From: Oryzias latipes
Taxonomy: Eukaryota; Chordata; Actinopteri; Beloniformes; Adrianichthyidae
Direction of reading: 5' to 3'
NCBI RefSeq assembly: GCF_002234675.1
Contig: NC_019876.2
Span: forward strand, 19,935,999 to 19,999,998
Length of the DNA stretch: 64,000 bases
This document shows positions 21,722-32,299 of the stretch, piece after piece (positions within the stretch are counted from its first letter, which is position 1; every line of letters begins with the position of its first letter). A program made the translations under genes and the position numbers. The notes beneath the pieces are model-generated. The model did no database searches and was not told the DNA's origin. It worked only from the letters and a program-made list of their open reading frames with translations.

Positions 21722-22193
21722 TAATATAATAATAATAATAATAATAATAATGAAATAAACCCACCCAAGTGAACCCATTAACCCCTGCTGTGACTGCGGC
21801 GCCGACCCCCGGGGGGCCAGGCCACGCGCCAACTACCGGCCACGGGCGAAACACCGGCCACGGGCAGACGACCCCAGGCCCCAGAGCCCCAAGCCCCCCC
21901 CCAGCCCCCGCCACGGCGACCAGCCACCCAGCACGGCACCCGGCCGCCGTTCCCGGTCAGCCGCACTGCCTACCCTGCGCCCAGCAGGCACCCGCCCAGG
22001 AACCCCTGCCAAGTTGCCGGCAGAGTGTGCGCCCCCACCACCTCCCCACCCAGGCAACCAGAGCCCCGAACCGGGAGAACGACAGGCCCGGCAGAGCCCA
22101 CCCCCCCAAACCCACCCCGGCCCACCCAACCAGCCAGGACCCGGCCCAACCTATCACCATCCCACCCCCACTAGGTGATGTGACTAACCATTA
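19649..22193 (-). mobile_element. L1-type LINE 3' end, minus strand, in the Rab intron (TSD 14 bp)
   Basis: Flanked by gcattaggtttatt at 19635-19648 and 22194-22207. The left side is T-rich (poly(A) tail on the minus strand), followed by the 3' hairpin (tgtccaacagctgag ... tgtgttggaca) and then the C-rich complement of the L1 3' UTR. All long frames here are Pro/Arg-rich low complexity. An AAT microsatellite lies inside. It inserted within the first part of the intron after the Rab exon at 19557. Confidence 0.9.
21656..21751. repeat. (AAT)n microsatellite
   Basis: About 30 AAT units, with one interruption near 21720 (aattaatataat), preceded by a C-tract (ccccccccccc). It lies inside the minus-strand L1 3' UTR. 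Confidence 0.95.
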
Positions 22194-22207
22194 GCATTAG
22201 GTTTATT

Positions 22208-23269
22208 CTACTAACAAGCACCCAATCAAGATCTGCACAATGCAAATCAATGAGATTCTTGTAAAAAAACGAAAATAAAAGCCTGATGATAATGAATCAA
22301 TTTACTGTATGCGAATGCAAGGAAAAGAGAGTGAAAAAAGAAGGCTAAATCCAAAAGCGCATTAACAAAAGCTCATTAGTTGATCATTGGTAATATTAGT
22401 TGTGCCTGGTTGTTAACCACTTCTGTGTGAAAACTGGAAAGTGGAAAAAGGTAAATCAACTTATTATAGGAAAAGAAATAAGATTAAATATATTACACAG
22501 GTAGTCGTTAGTTACTGTTTTATAACAACCAGGGCCTTCTTACTGTGAGGCGAGAACATGAAAAATAATTATTATTCAAATAATATTAGTTGCTCAGACT
22601 CTAATAACACAAAATAGCAATTTAATGACCGGAATAAAAAAATATTTTAGTTAGGAAAGCAAAACAAAAAAATGGCATGTACTATCAATTACATTACTTC
22701 ATAGCAAAAATATAAAACAGATCGCTAGCTTTAAAAACGTTAAGTTAATGTATGTCCAAAGTTTTCTTATGTTAAAATGCAATTAGATATGAAAATAAAG
22801 AATTAAAAGCCCTGCATTGGGGACTTTGATCCAGTTCATCTATTCCATTATTTTTTGTGCATATTCTATGTTTGTCTTAGGCAACTTTTTTAATAAATCA
22901 ATAAAGATTTGTCAGAAGCAAGAGCTCTGTCTCATCCTCTGGTCACCGGTGGGAGGCGTCTCCAGAGTTCTAGCCATAGTACAACTCCCAGAAACCCCCA
23001 GCGCACACTTCCTGGATGCCACACACCACTCTCTTTCATTCAATCAACCACAGCATACTTACGCTCTGCACTGAGTCCAAAATATTGTTTGTGCCACTCT
23101 GCCTTCCTTACAAAGGGGTCATATTTCGACCTGATCTTCTGTCTACTGACCCTGTTTCTGACTCTGTTTGCCTGCCGCCTGCCCCTACTCTCGCCTGGAT
23201 TTTGACCACCCTGTCACTCTTCTTATGATCTTATGCCTGTTATCGACTCCTGCCTGACTTTTAGCTGAG
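22208..23269. other. Intronic sequence, no gene; possible old LTR fragment at the right end
   Basis: 22208-22800 is AT-rich with no recognisable feature. 22900-23260 is more GC-balanced and contains pyrimidine-rich text (cctgccgcctgcccctactc) reminiscent of the U5 end of fish gypsy LTRs, but I cannot find its boundaries or a partner. Confidence 0.35.
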
Positions 23270-23482
23270 TTAACCTGAGTGCTATCTTAGATGACCCCAC
23301 CCTTACATTGAAAAGTTCTCCAAACTATTACATAGATGGATAAAAGTGTAAAGATTTCATGTAATCCATGGACACCAGTGAGGTTCACAAATCATTAAAG
23401 AAAATAGGTTCATCGCATTGTTTAGTGGGTCTAGATGACCCAACTCCCAATGGTAAAGTGCTTAGGATAGCACAAGGGTTAA
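23270..23482 (+). mobile_element. TTAA-flanked MITE, copy 1
   Basis: TTAA at both ends (23270-23273 and 23479-23482). Left body gctatcttagatgacccc and right body ctaggatagcacaaggg-like are the inverted termini of a ~210-bp family with six copies in this window. TTAA targets and such termini fit piggyBac-type MITEs. Non-coding. Confidence 0.75.
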
Positions 23483-23639
23483 AATATGACTCCTATTACA
23501 AGTCTCACAATGGATGGAACAGGCAAAATAATTGGCTATTATATACGTATATATTATATATAATGGTTACTAAACCTGCTTCATTTGGATCCAGCTGTCT
23601 GACTGTTCGTGGGACAAGAGTAACCCTTGTGCTACATAG

Positions 23640-24350
23640 AACTAAATTGAACTAACTAAACTGACTAAACTAAACTGGACATCCCTGCCCTTAGACACTC
23701 CTTAGCGGTGAGGAAAAACTCTTAAGAAAACCGGATTCCGGAAAAAAAGTGAAGAAACCTCAGGGGTGCCCACATGAAGGAGGGATCCTCCCCCAGGACA
23801 GACAGGTGATGTACCAGAACTCATAGAGAAGAATTAACTTATCAAACGCTACAGCTACATATTTAAAGTCCAGCAGACGAGCTTCATCCAGACGGAGTTG
23901 GGGGGACAGTCGGGGGCGCGAGTCGAGCCGGAGACAGGATCCACAGCTAGGTGTAGGAGCAGTAGTAGAGGCGAGCAAGAGACGAGGTACACGGTCAGGT
24001 ACAGGAGCACAGGTGAGCCAACTGGAATCTGGAAGCACTCCCACTCACCCAGAGGGGAGTGGGAAAAGAGGGACATGAATCGCACTGCACCAAACAGAGG
24101 GAACTAAATGATGAATAATGATCAAGAATTGAGGAGAGAAGGAGGGTAGAAGTAGATGAGAAAAGAGGACAGAACCCAGGTGCACCATAGTTACCCCAGC
24201 TTCAACTTCTAGCAGCCTACTAACAACTAATTGTTATTGTTATTAAGTTTAATTTAAACACATTAACATTAAGTTAAATAATCTCAGCATACTATCTAGT
24301 CTGACAACAAGCCTGTCCAAAGAAGAATGTTTTCAGTCTAACTTTGAATG
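23640..24350 (-). repeat. LINE-tail-like repeat, copy A (minus orientation)
   Basis: Shares blocks with 28690-29440 in reverse complement: the 'gggcagggatg' / 'catccctgccc' block, 'gaggatccctccttcatg', 'gatccacagctag / ctaggatgtggatc', and 'agcagcctactaa'. The plus-oriented copy ends in 'ataaataaaattgaattg', a tail typical of a fish non-LTR element. No reverse transcriptase frame is visible in either copy. Confidence 0.6.
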
Positions 24351-24504
24351 TGGAAACTGTGTCGGCCTTTCTTACATGAGGCTTACCTTGCCTTACCTTA
24401 TTAAAAAAGTGTTTCAGTTAGAAAAATGACTTGGACCAAACTCTGGGATGTTTGGATGTTAATAAACACAAACCTTGAAGGAGAACTAACCTGTTTACCT
24501 CTGA

Positions 24505-25692
24505 TTTCATCAAGATTTAAAAACTGTTCGATGTGTGTTCGTTGTGGTTTTAAGACGTTTAACGGGGAAAACTCATTGTTGTCATAGTATTCGAGACTTT
24601 GAAACAGACCCAGATGCTGGAACCCGAAAGGATAACAGGAGAGATTTATGGTAAGTAGTTTGATTTATTTGTCTTACAGGTGATTTTCCAAAAGCGGGAT
24701 CTTCGGTTCCAGATTGCAGGTGAGTAGCAGGAAAACGTGGCATGGCTGGAGGGCTTCTGTGAAGGGTGAGAGGGCATGAACAGCTGGCGAGGTGAGCGTG
24801 GATTAAACGGACCGTTCCGGAGGGAATCCCAGGTAGCACTCGTGGTGATAAAGTCCTGTAAGCGAGGCGAAAAGGCCACAATTGCTAAACAAGAATTATT
24901 CTTAGGAATAAACATGAGAGACCTGACAAGCACCATGGAGGAGCACCAAACTCATTAAGAAGGCAGCAGGGCTGATGAGGTGAGTGGCAACAGCTGGGAA
25001 TCCTCCAGAGCAGAGAGGAGTGGCTGACGAGGTGATTGGCAACAGCTGGGAATCATCCAGACCAGAGCAGAGAGGGGCTGACAGAGGCACCATGACAATT
25101 GTAGCGCGGAGACACTGTCACTTTAACGATATGCATCATGGGAGATGTAATGCGAAAGTGCAGCCGATCGCAGATAGATTTGCTTCTCTGAGCATCATTG
25201 TTTTGTTCACTTGTTCCACCGTCTGACACCGGATCCCGCGGAAAGCTACACCGTTAAAGGTGAGCTGTGGCTGTTATTTTTGTTGGAACTGATAGACTTT
25301 ATGAGCAGAATCAGAACAAGGAATCGAGGACTTTAACTACTTCTGATTGGTCAGACTGATGACGTATGATTAAGCCTCCAAGAATGATTGGTGGACACAG
25401 TTGAAGGGGTGGGACTTTTCCGAAAACAGAGCCGAAGCTGCGGCTAAATCGCGGTACCGTCATTCTTATCAAAGTGTCTTTAATAGAATCAAATAAACAA
25501 AGAAAAAAGTAGTTTACGTAGGATTTTATTTTTTCCATATTCCTTAATACTCAGTGTTTTATCAGGGCCTGTTTGGATGAACAAAGAGCTGATATCCTGA
25601 AGATGGTAAATGTTTTTAGATTAGTGATTGGGTAATTTCCCACTTCACACCTGACCATCTCCCGCTGCACATTGGTTGAAAAACACTGCAAT
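24505..25692. mobile_element. hAT element, diverged relative of 14333-15201, with nested solo LTR
   Basis: Matches the 14.3 kb hAT in several blocks (gatgtgtgttcgttg, gcatcatgggagatgta, gcggtaccgtcattcttatc, tcagggcctgtttggatga) and ends in GGTTGAAAAACACTGCA. The left terminus is missing. A solo LTR at 24580-25097 splits it. Confidence 0.75.
24580..25097 (-). repeat. Solo LTR nested in the hAT copy (TSD ATTGT)
   Basis: Plus-strand TGTCATAG ... CACCATGACA with the 5-bp TSD ATTGT on both sides (24575-24579 and 25098-25102); inverted termini TGTCAT/ATGACA. 518 bp, non-coding. The internal 'gcaacagctgggaatc' is duplicated (near 24988 and 25038). The strand is inferred from weak similarity to other fish gypsy LTRs. 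Confidence 0.8.
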
Positions 25693-25693
25693 A

Positions 25694-26862
25694 GGGGTTA
25701 TGAATCTTTTGACACACGAGATGTTTATTGGAATTAACACCTTTAGTAATTTATACTAGACTTTATTCCTCTTACTTATATTTGTAACATTTTTGTGTTG
25801 GACCGGATGGAAAAGAAAAGGAGGGAAGAAGAGAGGGATGCCAAAGGGGAGGGGGGGTAGGAGGGGGATTATAGAAGGGGGGTAAAACCTTGAAGCAGCA
25901 TAAAGCAACAAGTTGCTGGATGTTTGTAATCATTACGGTTAGGTTCAAATGTAATACAAATCTAGAAGGGCCGGGGCCTGTCCACACACACACACAATAA
26001 AGTTAGATACATACCCCTTGGCTCCAAAAATGTTCACATACAGACATGTCAATATGTACATAATACAACTCATGTTCACATACCCATACTTATGCCTCAG
26101 ACCACCACATGTGAAACATTTCATTCAGTAACACAAACTATTTCTGCAAGGGTGAGCTCAAGTGAGTGTTTATGTTCTTCTAAGGTGGATGATGGAATGT
26201 AAAAAGAAAGAGGGAGAGTGCCCAGTCATCTCCACACCAAGATCCCCGCTGCAGCGGCAGCCAGGACCCCCCCCCCAACACCCGCACGGTAGCAGATAGA
26301 GAACAACACGCCCGCCAGGCAATCACATCCACCACCCTCGGGTAAAGAGGGGTAAAGAGTGTGTGTACTAGAGGGTGCAGTTAAAATTGGCGGGTAGGGG
26401 AACTGAGAGGACATCTGTTGCTTGCTGGCAGTGATGCCCAAGCACCCCCCTACCAAGGGTCCTAAATGTCTAAGGTACAATTAAAACCAAGAGGGATCCT
26501 GTTTCCATACGCCAACCCTGGGAAGGGGTCCACTGCCAAGTAGCTCCTCCCCCCAAGGTGCATCACAGGTTGCTCCCCCTCTTCCCATCACCCTAATAAG
26601 TGATTATATGAAGAAGGGGGTAAGTCTGGGACAGCTGGGGGACTGTCCCCCGTTGGTGAAAAAGCCGTTTCCCAGCCCCCCCAGCATTGGGCCCAGGTCT
26701 CCTCAGCCATGGGGCCCCATCCCCCGATGCACTGACCCCTCAGCCCCCACACCCGCCACCCCACACAAAGAGAGAGGAGCCAAAAAAGCCCCCCCCCCCC
26801 CCCCCCCCCCGGAGCAAGCCCATGCCCCCGCCCCTGGGAGAACTGTGGTCAGGCCTCAACTG
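25694..26862 (-). mobile_element. L1-type LINE 3' UTR fragment, minus strand
   Basis: Complement of the L1 3' UTR: 'gttggaccggatggaaaag' at 25797, '(ac)n + aataaagttag', then the C-rich body up to 'tggtcaggcctcaactgg'. The last ~80 bp of the L1 3' end, including the hairpin and poly(A), is absent, so the junction with the hAT at 25692 is not a simple insertion end. The right end abuts gypsy gag. Confidence 0.75.
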
Positions 26863-26984
26863 GACTTTTTTCTCTTTTTGTTGCGCACGTAGACCATTGT
26901 CAATCTTAATAGAGAATAGAATTAAAGAGTTCAGGTCAGCATACTGGTTTCTTCAGGCCAACTCATTCTTTAGGCGGTCATTTA

Positions 26985-28103
26985 GGCTGCCTTTACACTG
27001 CATTGTTCAAGTGACCCAATTCCGATTTTTTCCTCTCATGTGGCACAGATCGGATATGACCGGTGAACGTGTAAGCAGGACAAAAGCGCATGGATTCCGT
27101 TTTTTTAAGATCGGATACAGGCTTCTCTCATATGTGGAAATAAATCGGAAATAAATCGGATACGTGCATTTGCGTGTGCCATGTAAGCAGACAAATCGGA
27201 TATTCCCCAGTAAATGCGAGTCGTACGTCAGTGATGTCAATTCAGGATACCACCAACTGAGATCACATGACTTGTTAAGGTGCTTTTTGTGCGCTGATTT
27301 TGCTGTCAGCGTGTTACCTTTCAGCCTCAGGCTTCAGACCGTAGTTGGAAACCGCTGTTATATCCGGTCCGGTCCGGTCCCGGTCGGGACGCAAACGGTA
27401 ACTAATCAAGCGGGACACCGTTGCTATGGAACAAGCTAGAAGCTGTTTATTTTTTGGGGGGGGCGTGTATGATGGGGACAGTGTGTGTGTGTGTGCGCGC
27501 GCGCGTGCTTGCGTGTGTGTGCGTGTAACTTAAGGAGAGGAGAGTGGGTATGAGCGCGGAGCGGGGGACTGTCGGAGAACCGTAAATTAAAAATAAGGTG
27601 TCTCGCCCAAAAGTTTTGGAGTCTTTCTTAGCCCACTGGAGGCTGAGGGTTCAGAACGGAAAAGAGAACCCCGAGGAATTCTCCCGTGTGTCATTGCTCA
27701 GGAAAGGTTCAACACTTGGATCAAACTGTTAGTACAGCACAACGTCTGCAAACACTTCCTCATTCAAAACTCAGAGAGAGCACATAAGACGGCCGACCAG
27801 CCCTCCTTCTTTTCCTCCCCCGTGCATCCCGTCTGGAGCGCCCAAGGCAACGCCTCCTTCCGTCGCCGCCTTGCCTCCATGACAACCGCAGTCACAAAAG
27901 TCCAAAGGATGTCCGTGGAAGGCGGAAATGCTGCTACGTAGTTCTCAGAACGTCTACGTTTGACAGTTTCAGCATTGTATAGTGTAAATGCAAAAATCAG
28001 ATACGGGTCACTTTTAAAAGATGATGTAAGCGGGTCGTCAAAAAAATCGGATATAGTCAGAAAATCGGATATGGGCATCAAGACCTGCAGTGTAAAGCCG
28101 GCC
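26985..28103. mobile_element. PIF/Harbinger-type non-autonomous element (TSD TTA) inside gypsy gag
   Basis: Termini GGCTGCCTTTACACTGCA (left) and TGCAGTGTAAAGCCGGCC (right) are inverted repeats with two mismatches. TTA lies on both sides (26982-26984 and 28104-28106), and removing the insert with one TTA restores the gag frame. A TWA-type 3-bp target is characteristic of PIF/Harbinger. Subterminal 'ATCGGATA' motifs recur near both ends. No coding frame. A GT/GC microsatellite lies inside. Confidence 0.75.
27479..27527. repeat. (GT)n/(GC)n microsatellite
   Basis: Alternating purine-pyrimidine run: gtgtgtgtgtgtgtgcgcgc then gcgtgcttgcgtgtgtgtgcg. Such tracts can adopt Z-DNA. Confidence 0.9.
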
Positions 28104-28689
28104 TTAGTCTTCTATATGCAATTATGAGTGCCACATTGTTCCACCCGGAAATTCAACAGAATACAGTATTCCGCAGCACTTCTAGAACCAGGTCCCTTAG
28201 GTAGTCTTAAGCAGAGCCTGTGTGGTCTGGGCGAACAAACAATCTTTTAAAATAGTCTTCAAAGTACTAATATGATTGGGAGTGAATTAAATAACCAGCC
28301 TCAGCTTCTATTAGCCCAATCTAATGCTGTACCCCTGCAAAGTCCAATCACGTAGATAATCTTAGACTTATCTGAGCAGAAAGTTGTTGAATGAAGATAT
28401 GGCAGGACTGGAGCAGAAAACCTCTGTAGGAACTGAGATCACCGGAATTAGATTCTAGATCCAGGACATAAGAGTCTCTTGGAAAAGCAGAACCACGGTG
28501 AGCAAGAGCAGCAGATGCGAGCTGGTTAGACATAGCGCTAATTTGGGTGGTCATCACATTTAACTGGGTGATCAGGTTGTCATGGAATTGAGCAATACTA
28601 AGTAGGACCTTGTACCAAGGAGACGTCCCTTTGCTGTTTTGAGTTCTTATTGCCAGACTAGCTTGTAATCAGAGAATATTTAACTTACT

Positions 28690-29440
28690 TTTACACATGT
28701 TTAAATTAAACTTAACAATGACAATGAGTTCTTAGTAGGCTGCTAGAAGTTTGAAGCTGGGGAAAGTATGGTGCACTGGGATTCTGTCTTTTATTCTCGT
28801 CTACTTCTACTCTCCTTCTCTCCTCTATTCTTGATCATTAATTATTATTTAGTTCTCCATGCCTCTGTTTGGTGCAGTGCAATTCATGTATTGTCCCTCT
28901 TTCCCCACTCCACTTTGAGGGAGTGATTTCAGATTCCTGTTTGCTCGTCTGTGCTCCTTTACCTGACCGTGTATCTAGTCTCTGGCTCATCTCTGCTGCT
29001 GCTCTTGCACTAGGATGTGGATCCTGCCTCTGGCTCGTCTCGCGCTCCCAGAACTCTGCCAACTCTATCTGGATGAAGCCAATCTGCTGGATTATTTAAA
29101 CATGTAGTTGTAGGGTTTGATAAGTTAATTCTTCTCTAAGAGTTCTGATACATTGCCTGTCCATCCTTGGGGAGGATCCCTCCTTCATGTCGACACCCCT
29201 GAGGTTTATTCTTTTTTTCCGGAATCCAGTTTTTTAAGAGTTTTTGAGTGTCTAAGGGCAGGGATGCCCAGTTTAGTTTAGTCTGTTTAGTTAGTTCATC
29301 TTAGAATTTTCCTATTGAATTCTATGTAACCATGATCCTTATGATTTTGTGTTTACTTTACAATTACTGGTATGAAGCCCGTTGAGACAACTGTTGTTGT
29401 GATTTTGGGTTATATAAATAAAATTGAATTGAATTAAATT
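28690..29440 (+). repeat. LINE-tail-like repeat, copy B (plus orientation)
   Basis: Reverse-complement relative of 23640-24350. It ends 'gattttgggttatataaata' then 'aaattgaattgaattaaatt', the 3' tail of a widespread fish non-LTR family. It is inserted in or next to the gypsy gag fragment, since gag-like text resumes after 29450. Confidence 0.6.
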
Positions 29441-29449
29441 GAAGGGGAG

Positions 29450-29700
29450 TGTGGTCAGAGCAGTCAAGGCATCCAGAGCAGGCTGAAGATCACAAAAAAT
29501 TAAACACTGATTAGAATGGTTAAGAGGCCAGGTTTCACACAACTCAGAAATGGATGAAGAGTTGTAGGTGTTCCAGGGTGCTCTGCCTCATCTATTGAGG
29601 AGAGATAGGGAGAGGGCGAGCAACAAACCACACAAGGAGCAGACAAATAAAAAAATGAACCAGGAGAGGGCAGCAAAGGAACTCTCAAAGGCTGACTAGA
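29450..29700 (-). pseudogene. Possible gypsy gag / 5' internal continuation
   Basis: Short minus-strand sequence after the repeat at 28690-29440, plausibly the continuation of the gag region or 5' leader (…aggcatccagagcaggctgaa…). No clear motif, so this rests on position. It ends at a (tagaa)n run at 29697-29740. Confidence 0.3.
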
Positions 29701-29740
29701 ATAGAATAGAATAGAATTGAATAGAATTGGATAGAAAAAT
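29697..29740. repeat. (TAGAA)n pentanucleotide microsatellite
   Basis: tagaatagaatagaatagaa followed by degenerate ttgaatagaattggatag units. Confidence 0.9.
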
Positions 29741-29949
29741 ATGTAGAAAAAATGTAGAATCTATAGTGTTGGCACACAGATCGACAATATTCAGCTAAAT
29801 AAAAATGTACTGTAAGTTGGTATGATGTCACACTGAAAAAGAAAAAAAGCCTGTAAACCAGTGGGTAAAAGTCTCCACATTCTATTGGGTCAATTTAACT
29901 TCCATGTTAAAACTTCATCATACTTTTACCCTTAATCCCTTCTCCATAG

Positions 29950-30156
29950 GACAACACCAACATCGATGCAGCCATGGCATGTTTGGTGAAAAACATCATG
30001 TCTGTAGAGGAGGAAAACGCGTTGAAGGACGAGGCTGACAAGGAAGCAGAGGGAGGGGTAATCGTTCTGCCTCACTTTGACTACAACACCAAGGCGAAAG
30101 GTCTAAGTGGATGTTCAGCTTGCCCCAGTAAACCCAAACATGAAGGCAGTGACTAA
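29950..30156 (+). CDS. rab38: Rab32/Rab38-subfamily GTPase, C-terminal coding exon
   Basis: Starts after a pyrimidine-rich acceptor (cccttctccatag) in phase 0 and continues ETSAK into DNTNIDAAMACLVKNIMS, the last helix of the Rab fold; 68 codons then TAA (30154-30156). An acidic linker (EEENALKDEADKEAEGG) leads to the hypervariable tail and the cysteines of SGCSACPSKPKHEGSD. Human Rab38 ends with a terminal CaaX-type motif; here the last cysteine is followed by ten residues, so the annotated end lacks a canonical terminal prenylation motif. Either the ancestral stop was lost, or another splice end exists downstream. The partner exon is at 19408-19557. Confidence 0.85.
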   Translation, partial: DNTNIDAAMACLVKNIMSVEEENALKDEADKEAEGGVIVLPHFDYNTKAKGLSGCSACPSKPKHEGSD

Positions 30157-32060
30157 GGCAGAAGGGGGAGTTTAAACACATTCTTTTAAAATATTTTAAA
30201 TATGTATATGAATACCCCCCTCTTAAACACCAACTCCATTATCTGCTTTTGATCAATAATCATCAAGATTGCTAAGAAAATTTCAAGAATTTCTTTCCTG
30301 AAACAGATGTAGAGTGGAGCTCATCAATGAGCTTTACATAACAACCTTTCCTCTCACTTAAATTTCCCTTTTTATATGATTTCTTGAGTTTTTCAAGTGA
30401 TCATGTAAACAAAATATTCCAACATCATTTGTCCTATAGCGTCAGTTTTCAATTTTTTTAAATATTTGGTTTCTTTCCACAAATCTAACTTCTTCATACC
30501 TATTTATCTGATTTTTTGTTGTTGTAATTTTTCCATATTAACATGTAAAAAGACTACTTGGTTAGAAAAATAGGTAGAAAATACCAGAAATTCCAGCAAA
30601 TGTTTATTGAAAATTAAAAGAACAAGGACAGAGGCTGGATGTTCCACAGCAAACTTCCACAGATGAAAAGGACTACAGAAGCATGTAGCTCATTTAATAG
30701 ATGTAAACTGTCCGTTTTAACTTTTAAGACAGTAAATATGGCTAATTTTAATAATATTTAATTAAATTCAGTACATATGTATTTATATGGGCCCTTAACA
30801 AGACCACAGCCAAAGAAGGCGCCTCAGGTTAAACAACTCCTAAGCTTTGTTCACATAGCTCTCAAGAACATGACTTCAAGCACCAGCTTCCAATGAGTCT
30901 ATGTGAACGAATAAATGCACAATTTCAGTCTTCTGTGTTTAAAATGTGCATCCCCTCCAGGGAAGCGCGCCCCACAGTTTGAGAACCACTGTTCTAGTAT
31001 ATACTTAATTTTAGTAATGACTCACCAACGTTGGTGAGCAACCTTCATCAGAATTTCAGTTTTCCTATTTTTTTTTTTTTTTTTAAAGTAGCTTCAGTTT
31101 TAGTACACACAAAAAATGTATTTTAATCTGTTTTCTCACTTTTAATCACCTTTGTTTAAGTCAAGTTGCTGTGTTAATTTATATTGCGTGTTCCATTAAT
31201 ACATTTTTTTAACTGGATTTTTATTTGTTTCTGCACCAATATAAATAATAAACATTTGTTTTCATAATATGGTTCGTGTGCTGTTTCAGTATGGTTTCTT
31301 CCGTTAATGGCTTTGACCACAGGAAACACGGTGAAACTGGGTTGTTTTCATATAGTTTATCATTAATTTGCTCACTTCAAGCAATTAGTTTGGTGTGAAG
31401 ATAGGAATGTACTAAATATGACTTTTAATTAAAGAACACCAATATGTAGGTAGAAGAAGGCACAATAACCTCCACAGACACATGTCTATTGTGTTTAATT
31501 TAAACTACATAATGTACATGGTTAAAGTATTAATCGTTTACTCCAAATAAATAGTTTAGGATTTTTTCTTATAAGCGATGCAAGAAGGTTTTTGTGCCTT
31601 TCATTAAGTATTAACACATTTTAAATTTGACCCTTTGATTCCTTTATTGATATCAATTTTTTTTTATTTTAAATTGATCATTTTATCTCTCTATTAGTAA
31701 TATACAACGGTAATGTTCACTAATTTTAATAAATTGGCAGTTGTAATCTATTTTTATGATAAACACAGTCCTTGTCAATAAGGAAACTTTCAGTCAGAAC
31801 TCATTTAAATATTATACTTTTCTTGGTTTTACTTTTTGGGGTTCTGTGATTTGGTGAACATGAGAAATAATAAGCTGCAGACATCCAACCTAAACAGCTA
31901 AAACACAAAAACCTGCTAAAAACTTAAATGTATCGTGTTGCAAATATTTTAAAAAATTTTGTATTTGTATTTTTGTATTTGCTTCAGTCTTACTGGTAGT
32001 GATATTCCTTAAGGAGAAATATAATGTTTTAGTTTGAGGTAACTATAACATACATTTTTA
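30157..32060. other. Rab 3' UTR and downstream AT-rich sequence
   Basis: No coding frame. Probably includes the 3' UTR of the Rab gene; candidate AATAAA-like signals include 'ataaataataaacat' near 31245. 'gtttgagaaccactgttctag' (30977-30997) looks like an old hAT terminus. A T17 run sits near 31067-31084. Confidence 0.4.
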
Positions 32061-32299
32061 AATATGTTTTAATAGGGGTGTAAAGATTAATCAATGAATT
32101 GATTTGTATTTCAACAATCCAACCTGATCAATCTGTCTAAGTTTTTACCCAAATCGACCTGCACCATTAAAACCTATACCAATCATTTCAAAATTAAATA
32201 AAATTATATTGGAAAATACTATTTGGATCATGAAGGTGCTGCAGATGACAGTACCCAGAATTCTCCAAGTGCAGAAGCAATGTTATAACGTTGAAAAGA

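Larger units (their letters stand above)
26863..28650 (-). pseudogene. Gypsy gag fragment, minus strand, split by a Harbinger-type element
   Basis: Minus-strand 28350-28600 reads MSNQLASAALAHRGSAFPRD and SNSGDLSSYRGFLLQSCHIF, the N-terminal part of the gag capsid region of fish sushi/chromovirus gypsy elements. Below the insertion, 26863-26981 reads LNDRLKNELA then FSIKIDN, the C-terminal capsid region. The halves join across 26985-28103. Stops occur (for example after NELA) and the sequence is pseudogenic. No zinc knuckle or pol follows; an L1 fragment abuts at 26862. Confidence 0.75.

Noticed and set aside
20112..22194. Pro/Arg-rich frames of 100-190 codons
   Set aside because: Complement of the same L1 3' UTR; not genes.
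26985..28103. Assignment to hAT on the basis of its TIR
   Set aside because: No 8-bp TSD exists; rejoining gag shows a 3-bp TTA instead, which fits PIF/Harbinger.
32050..32180. hAT terminus (aggggtgtaaagattaatcaatgaattgatt)
   Set aside because: Looks like a common 'GGGGTGTAACGATTAA' repeat end but too short and degraded, without a partner terminus, to annotate as an element.
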